This document shows positions 45,748 through 55,236 of a stretch of 64,000 nucleotides of DNA, piece after piece. The stretch spans positions 1,146,001 through 1,210,000 of the forward strand of contig NZ_CP029426.2 in assembly GCF_002266435.3 (NCBI RefSeq), read 5' to 3'. A model generated the notes under the pieces. That model was not told the origin of the DNA and made no database searches. It saw only the letters and a program-made list of their open reading frames with translations. The translations under genes and the position numbers were made by a program. Numbering within the stretch: the stretch's first letter is position 1; each line of letters opens with the position of its first letter. Origin of the DNA: Bradyrhizobium amphicarpaeae. Its GTDB lineage: Bacteria; Pseudomonadota; Alphaproteobacteria; Rhizobiales; Xanthobacteraceae.

Positions 45748-47844
45748 ATGCCTCGCGACAGCGACAAAGACAACGATTCCCGCGGCCGGCGAGGCCCGCC
45801 CAAGGGCGGCCGCAGCGGCAAGCCGCGCGGCCCGGACAAGAAGTTCGCCAAGCGCGGCCCCGAGGGCAGGAGCGACGCCCGCCCGCCCCGTGGTAACAGC
45901 GACAGCCGTCCTTTCCGCCGCCGCGAGGAGGGCGATGCCCCGCGCCGCGACTTCAGCGACCGGCCGAAATTCAACCGCGACGACCGCCCCCGGGAAGATC
46001 GCGGCGAGCGCAGCTTCAAGCCGCGTGGCGATCGTCCGTTCTCGGATCGCGCCTCGCGCGACGGCGACAAGCGGCCCTTCAAGCCGCGCGGTGATCGCCC
46101 GTCCTACGGCCGCGACGACCGTCCGCCGCGCCGGGATCGCGACGAGTCCCGCCCCGCCGGCCGTTCCGGTGGTGAGAGGAAATTCGGCGACAAGAAGCCT
46201 TACGCGCCGCGCGGCGATCGTCCGGAGCGCAAGTTCGACGGCGAGCGGAAGTTTTCGCGGGGTGCACCGCGCGAGGACCGCGGCGAGCGCAGCTTCAAGC
46301 CGCGCGGAGACCGCCCGAATTTCGATCGCGGCGAGCGGAGCGATTCCAAGCCGTGGCAGAAGCGCGACGCGGGTCCGCGGGGCGATCGTCCGCCGCGCAA
46401 GGATTTCGGCAAGGGTCCGCGCAAGGATTTCGGTGGTCGCGACCGCGGCGGGGACAAGCCCTGGCAGAAGCGCGACGATCGGCAAAGCGGCGGCGATGAG
46501 CGTCCGCGCTTCTCGCGCGCGCGCGACGATCGCGCGACGGGCGATCGTCCGTTCCGCGAGCGGCCGAAATTCGACCGGCCGCGCGAGGACCGTCCGAAAT
46601 TCGACCGGCCCCGCCGCGACGGCGATGGCGACCGCGGCGGGCGTGGCGGCGACCGGCCGACATTCAACCGTCCGCGCGAGCGCTCCGAGGGGCGCTCCGA
46701 CTGGCACGAGCATCCGCGCAACGAAGGTGGCTTCGGTGATCGCCCGCGCCGTGAAAACGAGGACGAGAGCAGGATCTTCGAGAAGCGCCCCGCCTTCGGC
46801 GGCCGCGGCGCCTATCGCGAGCGCGACCGCGATTCCGATCGCCGGCCGCGTCGTGACGAAGAGCCGAAGCCGAAGAAGGCCGGCGAGCGCATCGCCAAGG
46901 CGCTCGCGCGCGCAGGGCTTGCCTCGCGCCGCGATGCCGAGGAGATGGTCACGCAGGGCCGCGTCACCGTCAACGGCCGCGTCATCAACTCGCCGGCGCT
47001 CGACATCACCAAGAACGACGTCGTCCTGGTCGACGGCAAACCGTTGCCGGAACGCGAGCGCACGCGGCTGTTCCTCTATCACAAGCCCCGCGGGCTGATG
47101 ACCACGCATGACGACCCCGAGGGCCGTCCGACCGTGTTCGACAATCTGCCCGAAGGCCTGCCGCGGCTGATCAGTGTCGGCCGGCTCGATTTCAACACCG
47201 AGGGCCTGCTGCTGCTCACCAATGACGGCGGACTGGCGCGCACGCTCGAACTGCCCGACACCGGCTGGCTGCGCCGCTACCGCGTTCGCGCCCATGGCGA
47301 CGTCACCCAGGCACAGCTCGACGCGCTCAAGGACGGCGTCGAGATCGAGGGCGTCAAATACGGCCCGATCGACGCGACGCTGGAGCGCGACCAGGGCGCC
47401 AATGTCTGGCTGGTGTTCGCGATCCGCGAAGGCAAGAACCGCGAGGTGCGCAATGTCTGCGCCCATCTCGGGCTCGAGGTGAACCGGCTGATCCGCGTCT
47501 CCTACGGTCCGTTCCAGCTCGGCGAAGTCCCCGAAGGCCAGGTCGAGGAGATCAAGTCCCGCGTGCTGCGCGACCAGCTCGGCGACAAGATCATCGAGAA
47601 GTCGGGGGCGCAGTTCGACGTGCCGTCGAAATCCGCGCGGGTCGACGATGCGCCAAGCGAAAAGAAGCCCGCCACCAAGCGCGGCGTGATCAACGATCGC
47701 AAGGGCCGCCGCGTGCTGGTGCAGCGCACCGGCAGCGAGGAGGCGCGCGAGCGCAACGAGGAAGAGGCCGCCGGCTACGGCCCGCCGCGCCGTCCCAAGC
47801 GCGGCTATCACGGCAAGCGCGACCTGACGCCGAAGGAGGACTAG
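45748..47844 (+). CDS. RluB/RsuA-family pseudouridine synthase with long basic N-terminus
   Basis: 698 residues. The C-terminal part is an RluB-type enzyme making pseudouridine in 23S rRNA. It has an S4 RNA-binding domain from about 380 (ERIAKALARAGLASRRDAEEMV) and catalytic Asp481 in GRLDFNTEGLLLLTNDG. The first roughly 370 residues are a disordered Arg/Gly/Asp/Lys-rich region with recurring KPRGDRP, RREDRGERSF-like and PKFDRPR units. The ATG at 45748 has GAGTGAG upstream. It is followed after one base by rsmD. The extension probably binds RNA or supports condensation. Confidence 0.92.
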   Translation: MPRDSDKDNDSRGRRGPPKGGRSGKPRGPDKKFAKRGPEGRSDARPPRGNSDSRPFRRREEGDAPRRDFSDRPKFNRDDRPREDRGERSFKPRGDRPFSDRASRDGDKRPFKPRGDRPSYGRDDRPPRRDRDESRPAGRSGGERKFGDKKPYAPRGDRPERKFDGERKFSRGAPREDRGERSFKPRGDRPNFDRGERSDSKPWQKRDAGPRGDRPPRKDFGKGPRKDFGGRDRGGDKPWQKRDDRQSGGDERPRFSRARDDRATGDRPFRERPKFDRPREDRPKFDRPRRDGDGDRGGRGGDRPTFNRPRERSEGRSDWHEHPRNEGGFGDRPRRENEDESRIFEKRPAFGGRGAYRERDRDSDRRPRRDEEPKPKKAGERIAKALARAGLASRRDAEEMVTQGRVTVNGRVINSPALDITKNDVVLVDGKPLPERERTRLFLYHKPRGLMTTHDDPEGRPTVFDNLPEGLPRLISVGRLDFNTEGLLLLTNDGGLARTLELPDTGWLRRYRVRAHGDVTQAQLDALKDGVEIEGVKYGPIDATLERDQGANVWLVFAIREGKNREVRNVCAHLGLEVNRLIRVSYGPFQLGEVPEGQVEEIKSRVLRDQLGDKIIEKSGAQFDVPSKSARVDDAPSEKKPATKRGVINDRKGRRVLVQRTGSEEARERNEEEAAGYGPPRRPKRGYHGKRDLTPKED

Positions 47845-47845
47845 G

Positions 47846-48403
47846 TTGCGCGTCGTCGGCGGTCGTTTGAAGGGGCGTAATCTCGCCTCGCCGTCCTCGC
47901 GCGACATCCGCCCCACGGCGGACCGCTTGCGCGAATCCGTCTTCAACATCCTCGTGCACGCCTATGACGATCCGATCGAGGACGCGCGCGTGCTCGATCT
48001 CTTCGCCGGTACCGGCGCGCTCGGCATCGAGGCGTCGTCACGCGGCGCCAAGTTCACGCTGTTCGTCGACAACGGCGCGGAAGCCCGCGCTTTGCTGCGC
48101 AACAACGTCGAGTCGCTCGGCCTCGGCGGCGTGACCAAGGTCTATCGCCGCGACGCGACCGATCTGGGCCCCGCGCATCCCGTCGAGCCGTTCTCGCTGG
48201 CGTTCCTCGATCCGCCCTATGGCAAGGGCTTTGCGGAGAAGGCCCTCGCAAGCTTGCGCGACGGCGGCTGGCTCACCCCGGGCGCGTTGCTGGTGGTGGA
48301 AGAGGCCAAGGCGGCGCAGTTCGTGACGCCGGACGGTTTCGAGGAACTGGAGCGGCGGGCTTATGACGACACGGAATTCGTGTTCTTGCGTAGGGCGGAT
48401 TAG
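47846..48403 (+). CDS. rsmD: 16S rRNA (guanine-966-N2)-methyltransferase
   Basis: 185 residues. RVVGGRLKGRNLASP at the N-terminus, LDLFAGTGALGIEASSRGA (SAM site) and LAFLDPPYGKGFAEKAL (DPPY catalytic) are the RsmD pattern. The start is a TTG at 47846 with a full AGGAGGA Shine-Dalgarno sequence ending seven bases upstream, so the weak codon is compensated. It is co-transcribed with the RluB-like gene. Confidence 0.95.
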   Translation: MRVVGGRLKGRNLASPSSRDIRPTADRLRESVFNILVHAYDDPIEDARVLDLFAGTGALGIEASSRGAKFTLFVDNGAEARALLRNNVESLGLGGVTKVYRRDATDLGPAHPVEPFSLAFLDPPYGKGFAEKALASLRDGGWLTPGALLVVEEAKAAQFVTPDGFEELERRAYDDTEFVFLRRAD

Positions 48404-48405
48404 CC

Positions 48406-48494
48406 GTAGGGTGGGCAAAGCGAAGCGTGCCCACCACCTGTCTCGATCATGCAGAGCTCGTGGGCACGGCGCTTCGCGCCTTTGTCCACCCTAC
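48406..48494. repeat. GTAGGGTGGGCAAAG palindromic element, copy 3
   Basis: GTAGGGTGGGCAAAGCGAAGCGTGCCCACC at the left and GTGGGCACGGCGCTTCGCGCC...CCACCCTAC at the right are inverted. It fills the gap between the convergent rsmD and mutL genes. Confidence 0.88.
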
Positions 48495-48498
48495 AAAA

Positions 48499-50310
48499 TC
48501 ACCTTCGCCCGAACAGCTTCTCCACATCGCTCAGCTTCAACTCGACATAGGTCGGCCGGCCGTGATTGCACTGGCCGGAGTTCGGGGTGTCCTCCATCTC
48601 GCGGAGCAGGGCGTTCATCTCTTCCGGCCGCAGCCTTCGGCCGGCGCGCACCGAGCCGTGGCAGGCCATGGTCGCAGCGACATGCATCAGGCGTCGCTCC
48701 AGCGGCAGCGCCTCGTCCCACTCGGCCATGTGCTCGGAGAGATCGCGCAGCAACCCGCCGGCATTGGTCTTGCCGAGCAGCGAGGGCGTCTCGCGCACCG
48801 CGACGGCGCCGGGACCGAAGGATTCGATGGCAAGGCCGAACGACGCCAGCTCTTCGCTACGCTCGAGCAGGCGCTCGACCGTCGCCTCGTCCATCTCGAC
48901 GATCTCGGGAATGAGCAGGATCTGCCGCTGCACGCCGTTCGCCGCCAGCGAGGCCTTCAGCCGCTCATAGACGATGCGCTCATGCGCGGCGTGCTGGTCG
49001 ACGATGATGAGGCCGTCGCGGGTCTGCGAGACGATATAGGTCTCGTGGATCTGCGTACGCGCCGCGCCGAGCGGGCGATCGACCAGATCCGCCGCCGGCT
49101 GCGTCTCGAACCGCACGTCCGCGCTGGGCCCGCCGACGTCGAAGGCGGCCTGCGCGCGTTCTGTGAAAGCCGTTGCCGCAGAGCCCTCGAATGACGGCAT
49201 CGGCGCGACGGGCGCGGAGGGTGACGCGCGCCAATCCCAGCTTGCGGGCCGCGGCGTGAAAGCCGGGCGGAACGCGGATAATGCACTTTCGCCGCTGTTG
49301 GCGGCGGTGCGGCGGCCCTCGCGTGCGAGGCCTTCCTTCAGCCCGTGCACGATCAGCGCGCGAACGAGGCCGGCATTGCGGAATCGCACCTCGGTCTTGG
49401 CCGGATGTACATTGGCGTCGACCTCGCGCGGATCCAGCGTCACGAACAGCGCCAGCACCGGATGGCGGTCGCGCGGCAGATAGTCGGCGTAGGCTCCACG
49501 CACCGCGCCCAGGATCAGCTTGTCGCGCACCGGGCGGCCGTTGACGAAGAGATATTGCCCGAGCGCATTGGCCTTGGTCAGCGCGGGCGCCGCGGCATAG
49601 CCCGCGACGACGACGCCCTCGCGTTCGGCGTGGACCTCGAAGGCATGGCTGCGAAACTCGGCGCCCAGAATGTCGCCGAGCCGGGTCAGCCGTCCGGCCG
49701 CGCCGGGCAACGCCGCAGCCCAGGTCACCGGCGCGCGCTCCTCGCCGGCCAGCGTGAAGGCGATATCGGGCCGCGCCATCGCGAGCCGCCTGACCACCTC
49801 GCGGATCGCCTCGGCTTCGGTGCGGTCGGTCTTCAGGAATTTCAGCCGGGCCGGCGTCGCGTAGAAGAGATCGTTGACCTCGACGCGGGTGCCATGCGCC
49901 AGCGCGGCCGGCATGATCTCGGACTTCTCGCCGCCTTCGACGGTGAGCGCCCAGGCATGCGGCTCGCTGGCATGCCGGGTGGTGATAGACAGCCGTGCCA
50001 CCGAGCCGATCGAGGGCAGCGCCTCGCCGCGGAACCCGAGCGTGCGGATCTGCAGCAGATCCTCGTCGTCGAGCTTGGAGGTGGCATGACGTTCGACCGC
50101 GAGCGCGAGATCCTTTGCGGTCATGCCGCCGCCGTCGTCGGTGATGCCGATCCGGCGGCGGCCGCCGCCGTCGGTGAAGACGTCGATCCGGCTGGCGCCG
50201 GCATCGATCGCGTTCTCGACCAGCTCCTTGACCACGCTCGCCGGACGCTCGACCACCTCGCCGGCGGCGATGCGGTTGACGACTTGTTCTGGAAGCTGGC
50301 GGACGGGCAT
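48499..50310 (-). CDS. mutL: DNA mismatch repair protein MutL
   Basis: 603 residues. The GHKL ATPase domain starts [37 protein letters not shown] and has [11 protein letters not shown] and [15 protein letters not shown]. The C-terminal dimer domain contains [12 protein letters not shown], the DQHA-x2-E-x4-E metal site, so this MutL should nick DNA as in most bacteria without MutH. A Pro/Ala-rich linker lies near 340-400. It works with MutS in mismatch correction. Confidence 0.96.
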   Translation of the reverse strand: MPVRQLPEQVVNRIAAGEVVERPASVVKELVENAIDAGASRIDVFTDGGGRRRIGITDDGGGMTAKDLALAVERHATSKLDDEDLLQIRTLGFRGEALPSIGSVARLSITTRHASEPHAWALTVEGGEKSEIMPAALAHGTRVEVNDLFYATPARLKFLKTDRTEAEAIREVVRRLAMARPDIAFTLAGEERAPVTWAAALPGAAGRLTRLGDILGAEFRSHAFEVHAEREGVVVAGYAAAPALTKANALGQYLFVNGRPVRDKLILGAVRGAYADYLPRDRHPVLALFVTLDPREVDANVHPAKTEVRFRNAGLVRALIVHGLKEGLAREGRRTAANSGESALSAFRPAFTPRPASWDWRASPSAPVAPMPSFEGSAATAFTERAQAAFDVGGPSADVRFETQPAADLVDRPLGAARTQIHETYIVSQTRDGLIIVDQHAAHERIVYERLKASLAANGVQRQILLIPEIVEMDEATVERLLERSEELASFGLAIESFGPGAVAVRETPSLLGKTNAGGLLRDLSEHMAEWDEALPLERRLMHVAATMACHGSVRAGRRLRPEEMNALLREMEDTPNSGQCNHGRPTYVELKLSDVEKLFGRR

Positions 50311-50426
50311 GGGGGACTCGAAAGGACGATCAGGCGCTCAATTTAGTCCCGATGAGGCGCAATTGCATGGGGCATGCCTGCGCTGCCCACATCTACCGGC
50401 ATCCCCTGCGTTTCGGAGGAACGCGG

Positions 50427-50849
50427 CTAGTCGTCGAAACCGCGGCCTCCGCCGCGTCCGGCCTTGACGTCGCTGCGACGCTTCTTGCCCTCGAGCCGGC
50501 GTTGCTTGGAGCCGAAAGTCGGCTTTGTCGCGCGCCGCGGCTTGGGCCGGATCATGGCTTCAGTCAGGATCTCGACCAGCCGGTCGATGGCATCCTGCCG
50601 GTTGCGCTCCTGGGTGCGGAAGCGCTGCGCCTGGATCACGATCACGCCGTCCTTGGTCATACGCTGGCCTGCGATGCGGGCGAGCCGGATCGCCGCGTCC
50701 TCCGGGATCGTCAGCTTGCGCGTGTCGAAGCGTAATTGCGCCGAGGTCGCGACCTTGTTGACGTTCTGCCCGCCCGGGCCGGAGGCGCGGACGAAACTGA
50801 TCTCGATATCGTCCTCGTCGATGACGAGGTCGCGGGAAATCCGCAGCAT
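50427..50849 (-). CDS. arfB: Alternative ribosome-rescue factor ArfB (peptidyl-tRNA hydrolase)
   Basis: 140 residues. SGPGGQNVNKVATSAQLRF contains the GGQ that cleaves peptidyl-tRNA on stalled ribosomes. The C-terminal tail (RPKPRRATKPTFGSKQRRLEGKK) is the basic stretch that enters the empty mRNA channel in ArfB/YaeJ. The small size without a stop-codon recognition domain separates it from RF1/RF2. Confidence 0.93.
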   Translation of the reverse strand: MLRISRDLVIDEDDIEISFVRASGPGGQNVNKVATSAQLRFDTRKLTIPEDAAIRLARIAGQRMTKDGVIVIQAQRFRTQERNRQDAIDRLVEILTEAMIRPKPRRATKPTFGSKQRRLEGKKRRSDVKAGRGGGRGFDD

Positions 50850-50920
50850 GATGGCACCATCTATGATGTCCGGACATATCGCGGACGTCTGGTTTCGGCA
50901 ATGGCGCGAGGTTTAACGCA

Positions 50921-50947
50921 AAATGGCCGGGACGAGCCCGGCCATTT
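50921..50947 (-). terminator. Terminator of the M16 peptidase operon
   Basis: On the minus strand AAATGGCCGGG (50937-50947), loop CTCGT and CCCGGCCATTT (50921-50931) are followed by TGCGTT. It begins 17 bases after the downstream M16 stop codon. Confidence 0.78.
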
Positions 50948-50964
50948 CAGGAGAAGTGAGGACT

Positions 50965-52332
50965 TTAGTTCGACTTCGTCGCCGGAGGCGTGGCGGGCTG
51001 GGCCGCAGCCTGCGGGGTGCGGCCGACGACGACGGTCAGGAGGCCCTGGCCCCAGAGGCGCTTGGCGGCGGCCTTGGCGTCGTCCAGCGTGACGGCATCG
51101 ACGATGGCGTTGCGCTTTTCGATATAGTCGATCGGCAGCTTGTCCTGCTGGTACTGCAGCAGCGCCTGCGCCAGCTTGGAGGAGGTGTCGAGCGCCAGCA
51201 TCTGCGAGCCCTTGAGGTAGGACTTGGCCTCGTCCAGCTCCTTCTGGGTCGGACCTTCTTCTGCGATCCGGCGCACTTCCTTGTCGATCGCGTCGATGGT
51301 GTCGCTGGCACGATCGGCACGCGTGCCGGTGTTACCAATGAAGATCGCCGAATGCTCCATCCAGAGCAGCGATTCGAACACCGAATAGGCCAGCCCGCGC
51401 TTCTCGCGCACCTCGCGATAGAGCCTTGAGGACAATCCGCCGCCGCCGAGGATGTGATTGACGACGTAGGCCGCCATGAAGTTCGGGTCGTTGCGCTTCA
51501 CCCCGGGGCCGCCGAACGTGATCACGGTCTGCGGCACGTCGAGCGTGACGAAGGCGCGCTGCGGCGGCTTTGCGGCCTCGACGTCGGGGACCGCCGTGAG
51601 GTTGGCCTTGGCGGGCAGGGCGCCAAAGGTGTGGTCGAGCAGCTTGCCGAGCGTTTCCGGGTCGACATCGCCGACGACTGCGATCTTCAGTCCGTCCTTT
51701 GCAAGCACGCGGCCGACATAGTCCTTCATGTCGGGAACGGTGATGGTCGGCACGCTGTCGAGGGTGCCGTTGGTCTGCCGGCCGTAGGGATGATCGCCGA
51801 AGGCGACCTCCAGGAATTTGCGGCTCGCCAGCGAGGTCGGGTTGGTGGTCTCGCGGCGCAGCCCCGAGATGACCTGCGAGCGGATGCGCTCGACGTCGGC
51901 GGTGTCGAAATGCGGCGAGGTCAGCGCGCTCCTGAGCAGGTCGAAAGCCTCGTCCTTGTTGTCGCGCAGCATGCGCAGGCTGCCGCGGAAGGTGTCGCGG
52001 GTGGCGCTGAAGGAGAGCTCGATGGCGCGGCGGTCGAGCCGCTCGTGGAAGGTCTTGGAATCGAGATCGCCGGAGCCCTCGTCGAGGAGGTCACCGACCA
52101 GGTTGGCGACGCCCGACTTGTCCCTGGGATCCTGGGCCGAGCCGCCAGCGAAGGAATATTCCATCGCGATCAGCGGCACGGTTGCGTCCTGCACGAACCA
52201 GGCCTCGATGCCGCCGGGCGAGACCAGGCGCTGGATCTTTGCGGCGGCCTGTGACGGCGAGAGCGAAGCGAGCGCAAGCGCAGCGCCGGTGGCAAGGGAG
52301 ACTGCAGCGCGACGTAGGAAGGGATAGGTCAC
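50965..52332 (-). CDS. M16-family peptidase-like protein without the zinc motif
   Basis: 455 residues, GTG start at 52332, overlapping the upstream M16 stop by four bases (GTGA). A signal peptide follows (VTYPFLRRAAVSLATGAALALASL). M16 pairs consist of one active and one structural member; this is the structural member. Where the zinc site HxxEH should be, GSAQDPRDKSGVANLVGDLLDEG shows no His pair, whereas the C-terminal half keeps the R-Y substrate-binding pattern (SSRLYREVREKRGLAYSVFE). Periplasmic proteolysis with its partner is likely. Confidence 0.9.
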   Translation of the reverse strand: MTYPFLRRAAVSLATGAALALASLSPSQAAAKIQRLVSPGGIEAWFVQDATVPLIAMEYSFAGGSAQDPRDKSGVANLVGDLLDEGSGDLDSKTFHERLDRRAIELSFSATRDTFRGSLRMLRDNKDEAFDLLRSALTSPHFDTADVERIRSQVISGLRRETTNPTSLASRKFLEVAFGDHPYGRQTNGTLDSVPTITVPDMKDYVGRVLAKDGLKIAVVGDVDPETLGKLLDHTFGALPAKANLTAVPDVEAAKPPQRAFVTLDVPQTVITFGGPGVKRNDPNFMAAYVVNHILGGGGLSSRLYREVREKRGLAYSVFESLLWMEHSAIFIGNTGTRADRASDTIDAIDKEVRRIAEEGPTQKELDEAKSYLKGSQMLALDTSSKLAQALLQYQQDKLPIDYIEKRNAIVDAVTLDDAKAAAKRLWGQGLLTVVVGRTPQAAAQPATPPATKSN

Positions 52333-53720
52333 GAACGCTTCTCCTCGCGCTTGGCGGCACCGGTGTCCTTGATCAGATAGCCCGTCACCGAGCGCTTCTT
52401 CTCGAGCCATTTCTGGGCGACGGCGCGGACCTGCTCGGCGGTGACCGCGCGGATGCGGTCGGGCCAGCTCCTGATGTCCTCGACCGACAGGCCGGTGGTC
52501 AGCGCGCCGCCATACCAGCGTGCCAGCACCGCCTGGTTGTCCTGGGCGTAGATCGCTTCCGCGATCAGCTGGGTCTTGACCCGCTCCAGATCCTCGGCGC
52601 GGATCGGGTTCTGCGCGACATTGGCAATGACGGCGTCGACTGCCTGCTCGACCTCAGCGAAGCTGATCCCGGGTTTCGGCGAGGCCGAGACCGCGAACTG
52701 GGTCGGGTCGAGCGAGATGCTCGAATAGCTGGCGTTGGCGGAGACCGCGAGCGGCTTGTCGACGACGAGGGCGCGGTACAGATAGGAATTGCTGCCGCTG
52801 CCCATCAGCTGCGCCAACACATCGAGGGCGGCGCTTTCACCGGCCGCAGCCGTGGTTGCCGAGGGCACCAGATAATAGCGCCGCATGCTCGGCTGCTCGA
52901 CGCGCGGGTCGGCCAGCGTGACGGTGCGCGGCGCGGCCGGCTCCGGCTCCTGCGGACGGACGCGCCGTGCCGGGATCGCCGGCTGGGCCGGGATCGCCCC
53001 GAAATTGCGCTCGACCAGCGGGCGGATGTCGGAGGCTTCGACGTCGCCGGCGATCACCAGGATCGCGTTGTTCGGCGCGTAGAAGCGGCGGTAGAAGGCG
53101 AGCGCGTCCTCGCGATCGAGCTTCTCGATCTCCTGATGCCAGCCGATCACGGGACGGCCGTAGGGATGATTGAGATAGAGCGCGGCCATGATCTGCTCGT
53201 TCAGCCGCGCGTCCGGATTGTTGGCGACGCGCATGTTGTACTCTTCGAGCACGACGTCGCGCTCGGGCAGCACGTTCTCGTCCTTGAGGATGAGACCGGT
53301 CATGCGGTCGGCCTCGAATTCCATCATGGTCGCCAGCTGCTCTTTCGGCACGCGCTGGTAATAGTTGGTGTAGTCGACCGAGGTCGAGGCATTCTCGTTG
53401 CCGCCGACGCGGAGCACGGTCTGGGAGAATTCGCCGACCGGATGCTTCGAGGTGCCCTTGAACATCAGGTGCTCGAGGAAGTGGGCGAGGCCGGACTTGC
53501 CCGGCGTTTCGTCGGCCGAACCGACCTTGTACCAGATCATCTCGGTGACGACGGGCGTGCGGTGATCGGGGATCACCACGACCTGCATGCCGTTGGCGAG
53601 CGTGAAGCTGGCGGGCGGGGCCGATGTGACCGTGGTCTGGGCAAGGGCCGCGCCTGATGTCAGGACACTGGTCGAAAGCAGCGCGGCAAGGAGACAGGCA
53701 GCCGATCGGTTTGCGGACAT
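52329..53720 (-). CDS. M16-family zinc metallopeptidase, active subunit
   Basis: 463 residues from the ATG at 53720; an ATG at 53723 sits too close to the AAGGA motif. A signal peptide (MSANRSAACLLAALLSTSVLTSGAALA) leads into the M16 fold. HFLEH (in SGLAHFLEHLMFKGT) is the inverted zinc motif HxxEH, with the distal Glu expected near NYYQRVPKEQLATMMEFEADRM. It forms a periplasmic heterodimer with the downstream M16 protein. Substrate is unknown; PqqL-like or peptide-clearing roles are possible. Confidence 0.93.
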   Translation of the reverse strand: MSANRSAACLLAALLSTSVLTSGAALAQTTVTSAPPASFTLANGMQVVVIPDHRTPVVTEMIWYKVGSADETPGKSGLAHFLEHLMFKGTSKHPVGEFSQTVLRVGGNENASTSVDYTNYYQRVPKEQLATMMEFEADRMTGLILKDENVLPERDVVLEEYNMRVANNPDARLNEQIMAALYLNHPYGRPVIGWHQEIEKLDREDALAFYRRFYAPNNAILVIAGDVEASDIRPLVERNFGAIPAQPAIPARRVRPQEPEPAAPRTVTLADPRVEQPSMRRYYLVPSATTAAAGESAALDVLAQLMGSGSNSYLYRALVVDKPLAVSANASYSSISLDPTQFAVSASPKPGISFAEVEQAVDAVIANVAQNPIRAEDLERVKTQLIAEAIYAQDNQAVLARWYGGALTTGLSVEDIRSWPDRIRAVTAEQVRAVAQKWLEKKRSVTGYLIKDTGAAKREEKRS

Positions 53721-53910
53721 CATGATCCTTTTGGAAGACCGAGGTCCGGATGTCCGGCTCGGAGGCACGGCATGCTACACCGTGCGGCTGAGGCTTCGCG
53801 TCACGAAGCAGAGAACTCAACGCGGTGGCAAGTTACTGATCAGCAACTTATGCACCTCGGCCGGCGTCCATGATCGCCGGCGCGGGGGGCGCGTCTACAG
53901 GACAGGAACG

Positions 53911-54636
53911 CTATTGTTCCTTGTCCTTGCCCGACATGATGTCGAAATAGGTCCGCCGCGACTTGTCCGGCCCGGCGCCATAGGCGTAATTCGGGGACGG
54001 CGTCTGATAGCCCGGCGGCGGCTCGACCAGCGACTGGCGCGGCGGCTCGGTGGTAAATTTCTTTTCTTCGGTGGCGTTGCCGCCCTTCATCATATTCCAC
54101 AGACCGCCGGAGAAGCCGAGTTCGGCGGGGCTCAGGGACGGATTGCCGTTGGTGCCGGGCTGGATCGGGTCGTTGCTTGTCCGGGGGGCTGCGGCGACTT
54201 CGCCGGCCTTCATCTCGGCGGGCGTCAGCGGCCGGGCAACCTGCCAGTTTTCCGTTTCCTTGGTCGCCTTCTTGCGCGCGGCGATGGCTTCCTTGCGGCG
54301 CTTCTCTTCGGGGTCCTTGGGCCAGTTCGGCGCGGCCTTGGCCTGGGTCGCGGGAGGCGGCAGGTCGAGCTTGGGCGGCACCACCAGCGGCGAGCGCTCC
54401 CGGTATTCGATGCCGGGCTTTTCCATGCTCTTGGCGCCGATGCCGGACATCAGATTGTCGATGATCTTTTCTTCGAAGGTCATCCCGTCATCGTCATCGT
54501 CGTCGTCACCGGCGCGGGCCGCGCCCGCCGACATGACGAGACCGATGCCGAGCGCGACAGCGGACAATTTCAACGCCTGCCAAAGCCCCGATCGGGGGTC
54601 TCGAACCATCGACATGCTGGTCTTCGAGCTGCGCAT
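53911..54636 (-). CDS. Exported protein of unknown function, 241 residues
   Basis: No family recognised. The ATG at 54636 with AGG upstream is followed by a signal-like region (ALKLSAVALGIGLVMSAGAARA). A run of Asp residues (GDDDDDDDGMTFEEKIIDNLM) follows, then a largely disordered Pro/Lys-rich body and the conserved-looking GLWNMMKGGNATEEKKF. The seven-Asp stretch might bind cations. An earlier ATG at 54708 is less likely. It lies between lspA and the M16 operon on the same strand. Confidence 0.7.
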   Translation of the reverse strand: MRSSKTSMSMVRDPRSGLWQALKLSAVALGIGLVMSAGAARAGDDDDDDDGMTFEEKIIDNLMSGIGAKSMEKPGIEYRERSPLVVPPKLDLPPPATQAKAAPNWPKDPEEKRRKEAIAARKKATKETENWQVARPLTPAEMKAGEVAAAPRTSNDPIQPGTNGNPSLSPAELGFSGGLWNMMKGGNATEEKKFTTEPPRQSLVEPPPGYQTPSPNYAYGAGPDKSRRTYFDIMSGKDKEQ

Positions 54637-54731
54637 CACTGTACCTGTTCCATATTGTGTCAGATCGCCGCGCGTATGCGGCAAACCCTCGCAAAGGCCG
54701 GGTTCCACCTGCCGGTCCGTATCGGCCGGGA

Positions 54732-55226
54732 TCAGGGCGCTTTTGCGGCGGGTACCCCCAGGAAGGAATCATACAATAGCCCCGCCACCCCAGCAACGAT
54801 GGCCACGTCCGCCAGGTTAAACACATACCAATTATAGGTATTTCCGCCGATCTCGATGTGGAGCAGGGCGAAATCGACCACCGCGCCATAGGCCAGGCGG
54901 TCGATGCCGTTGCCGATGGCGCCGCCGATGATCAGCCCCAGCGCGACCGTGGCGAGCCGGGTGTGCGAGCGGGCCATCCAGATCGCCAGCGCGACCACGG
55001 CGATGGCCTTGACGGCCATCAGCGCCAGCTGAGCCGCCTGGCTGTCGTTCTGGAGCCAGCCGAAACTGATGCCGATGTTCCAGGCCAGCACCAGGTCGAA
55101 GAACGGCGTTACCTTCACCACGCCGCGACGGGCGAGGTCGAACACGTTCAGCAGCCAGAGCTTTGAGGCCTGGTCGGCCACGAGGGTGACCAGGGCCGCA
55201 AGGATGCCGGCGCGAAGCGGGGTCAT
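54732..55226 (-). CDS. lspA: Lipoprotein signal peptidase
   Basis: 164 residues, four membrane helices. This aspartyl protease removes the lipoprotein signal peptide. The catalytic motifs GGAIGNGIDRLAYGAVVDF (first Asp) and YVFNLADVAIVAG (second Asp, FNxADxxI) are intact. It lies 10 bases downstream of ileS, the classical ileS-lspA pairing. Confidence 0.96.
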   Translation of the reverse strand: MTPLRAGILAALVTLVADQASKLWLLNVFDLARRGVVKVTPFFDLVLAWNIGISFGWLQNDSQAAQLALMAVKAIAVVALAIWMARSHTRLATVALGLIIGGAIGNGIDRLAYGAVVDFALLHIEIGGNTYNWYVFNLADVAIVAGVAGLLYDSFLGVPAAKAP

Positions 55227-55236
55227 GGCCGGGGGA

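Noticed and set aside
45742..47949. 735-codon minus-strand frame
   Set aside because: Antisense to the pseudouridine synthase; the low-complexity sense strand yields a long Ala/Leu shadow.
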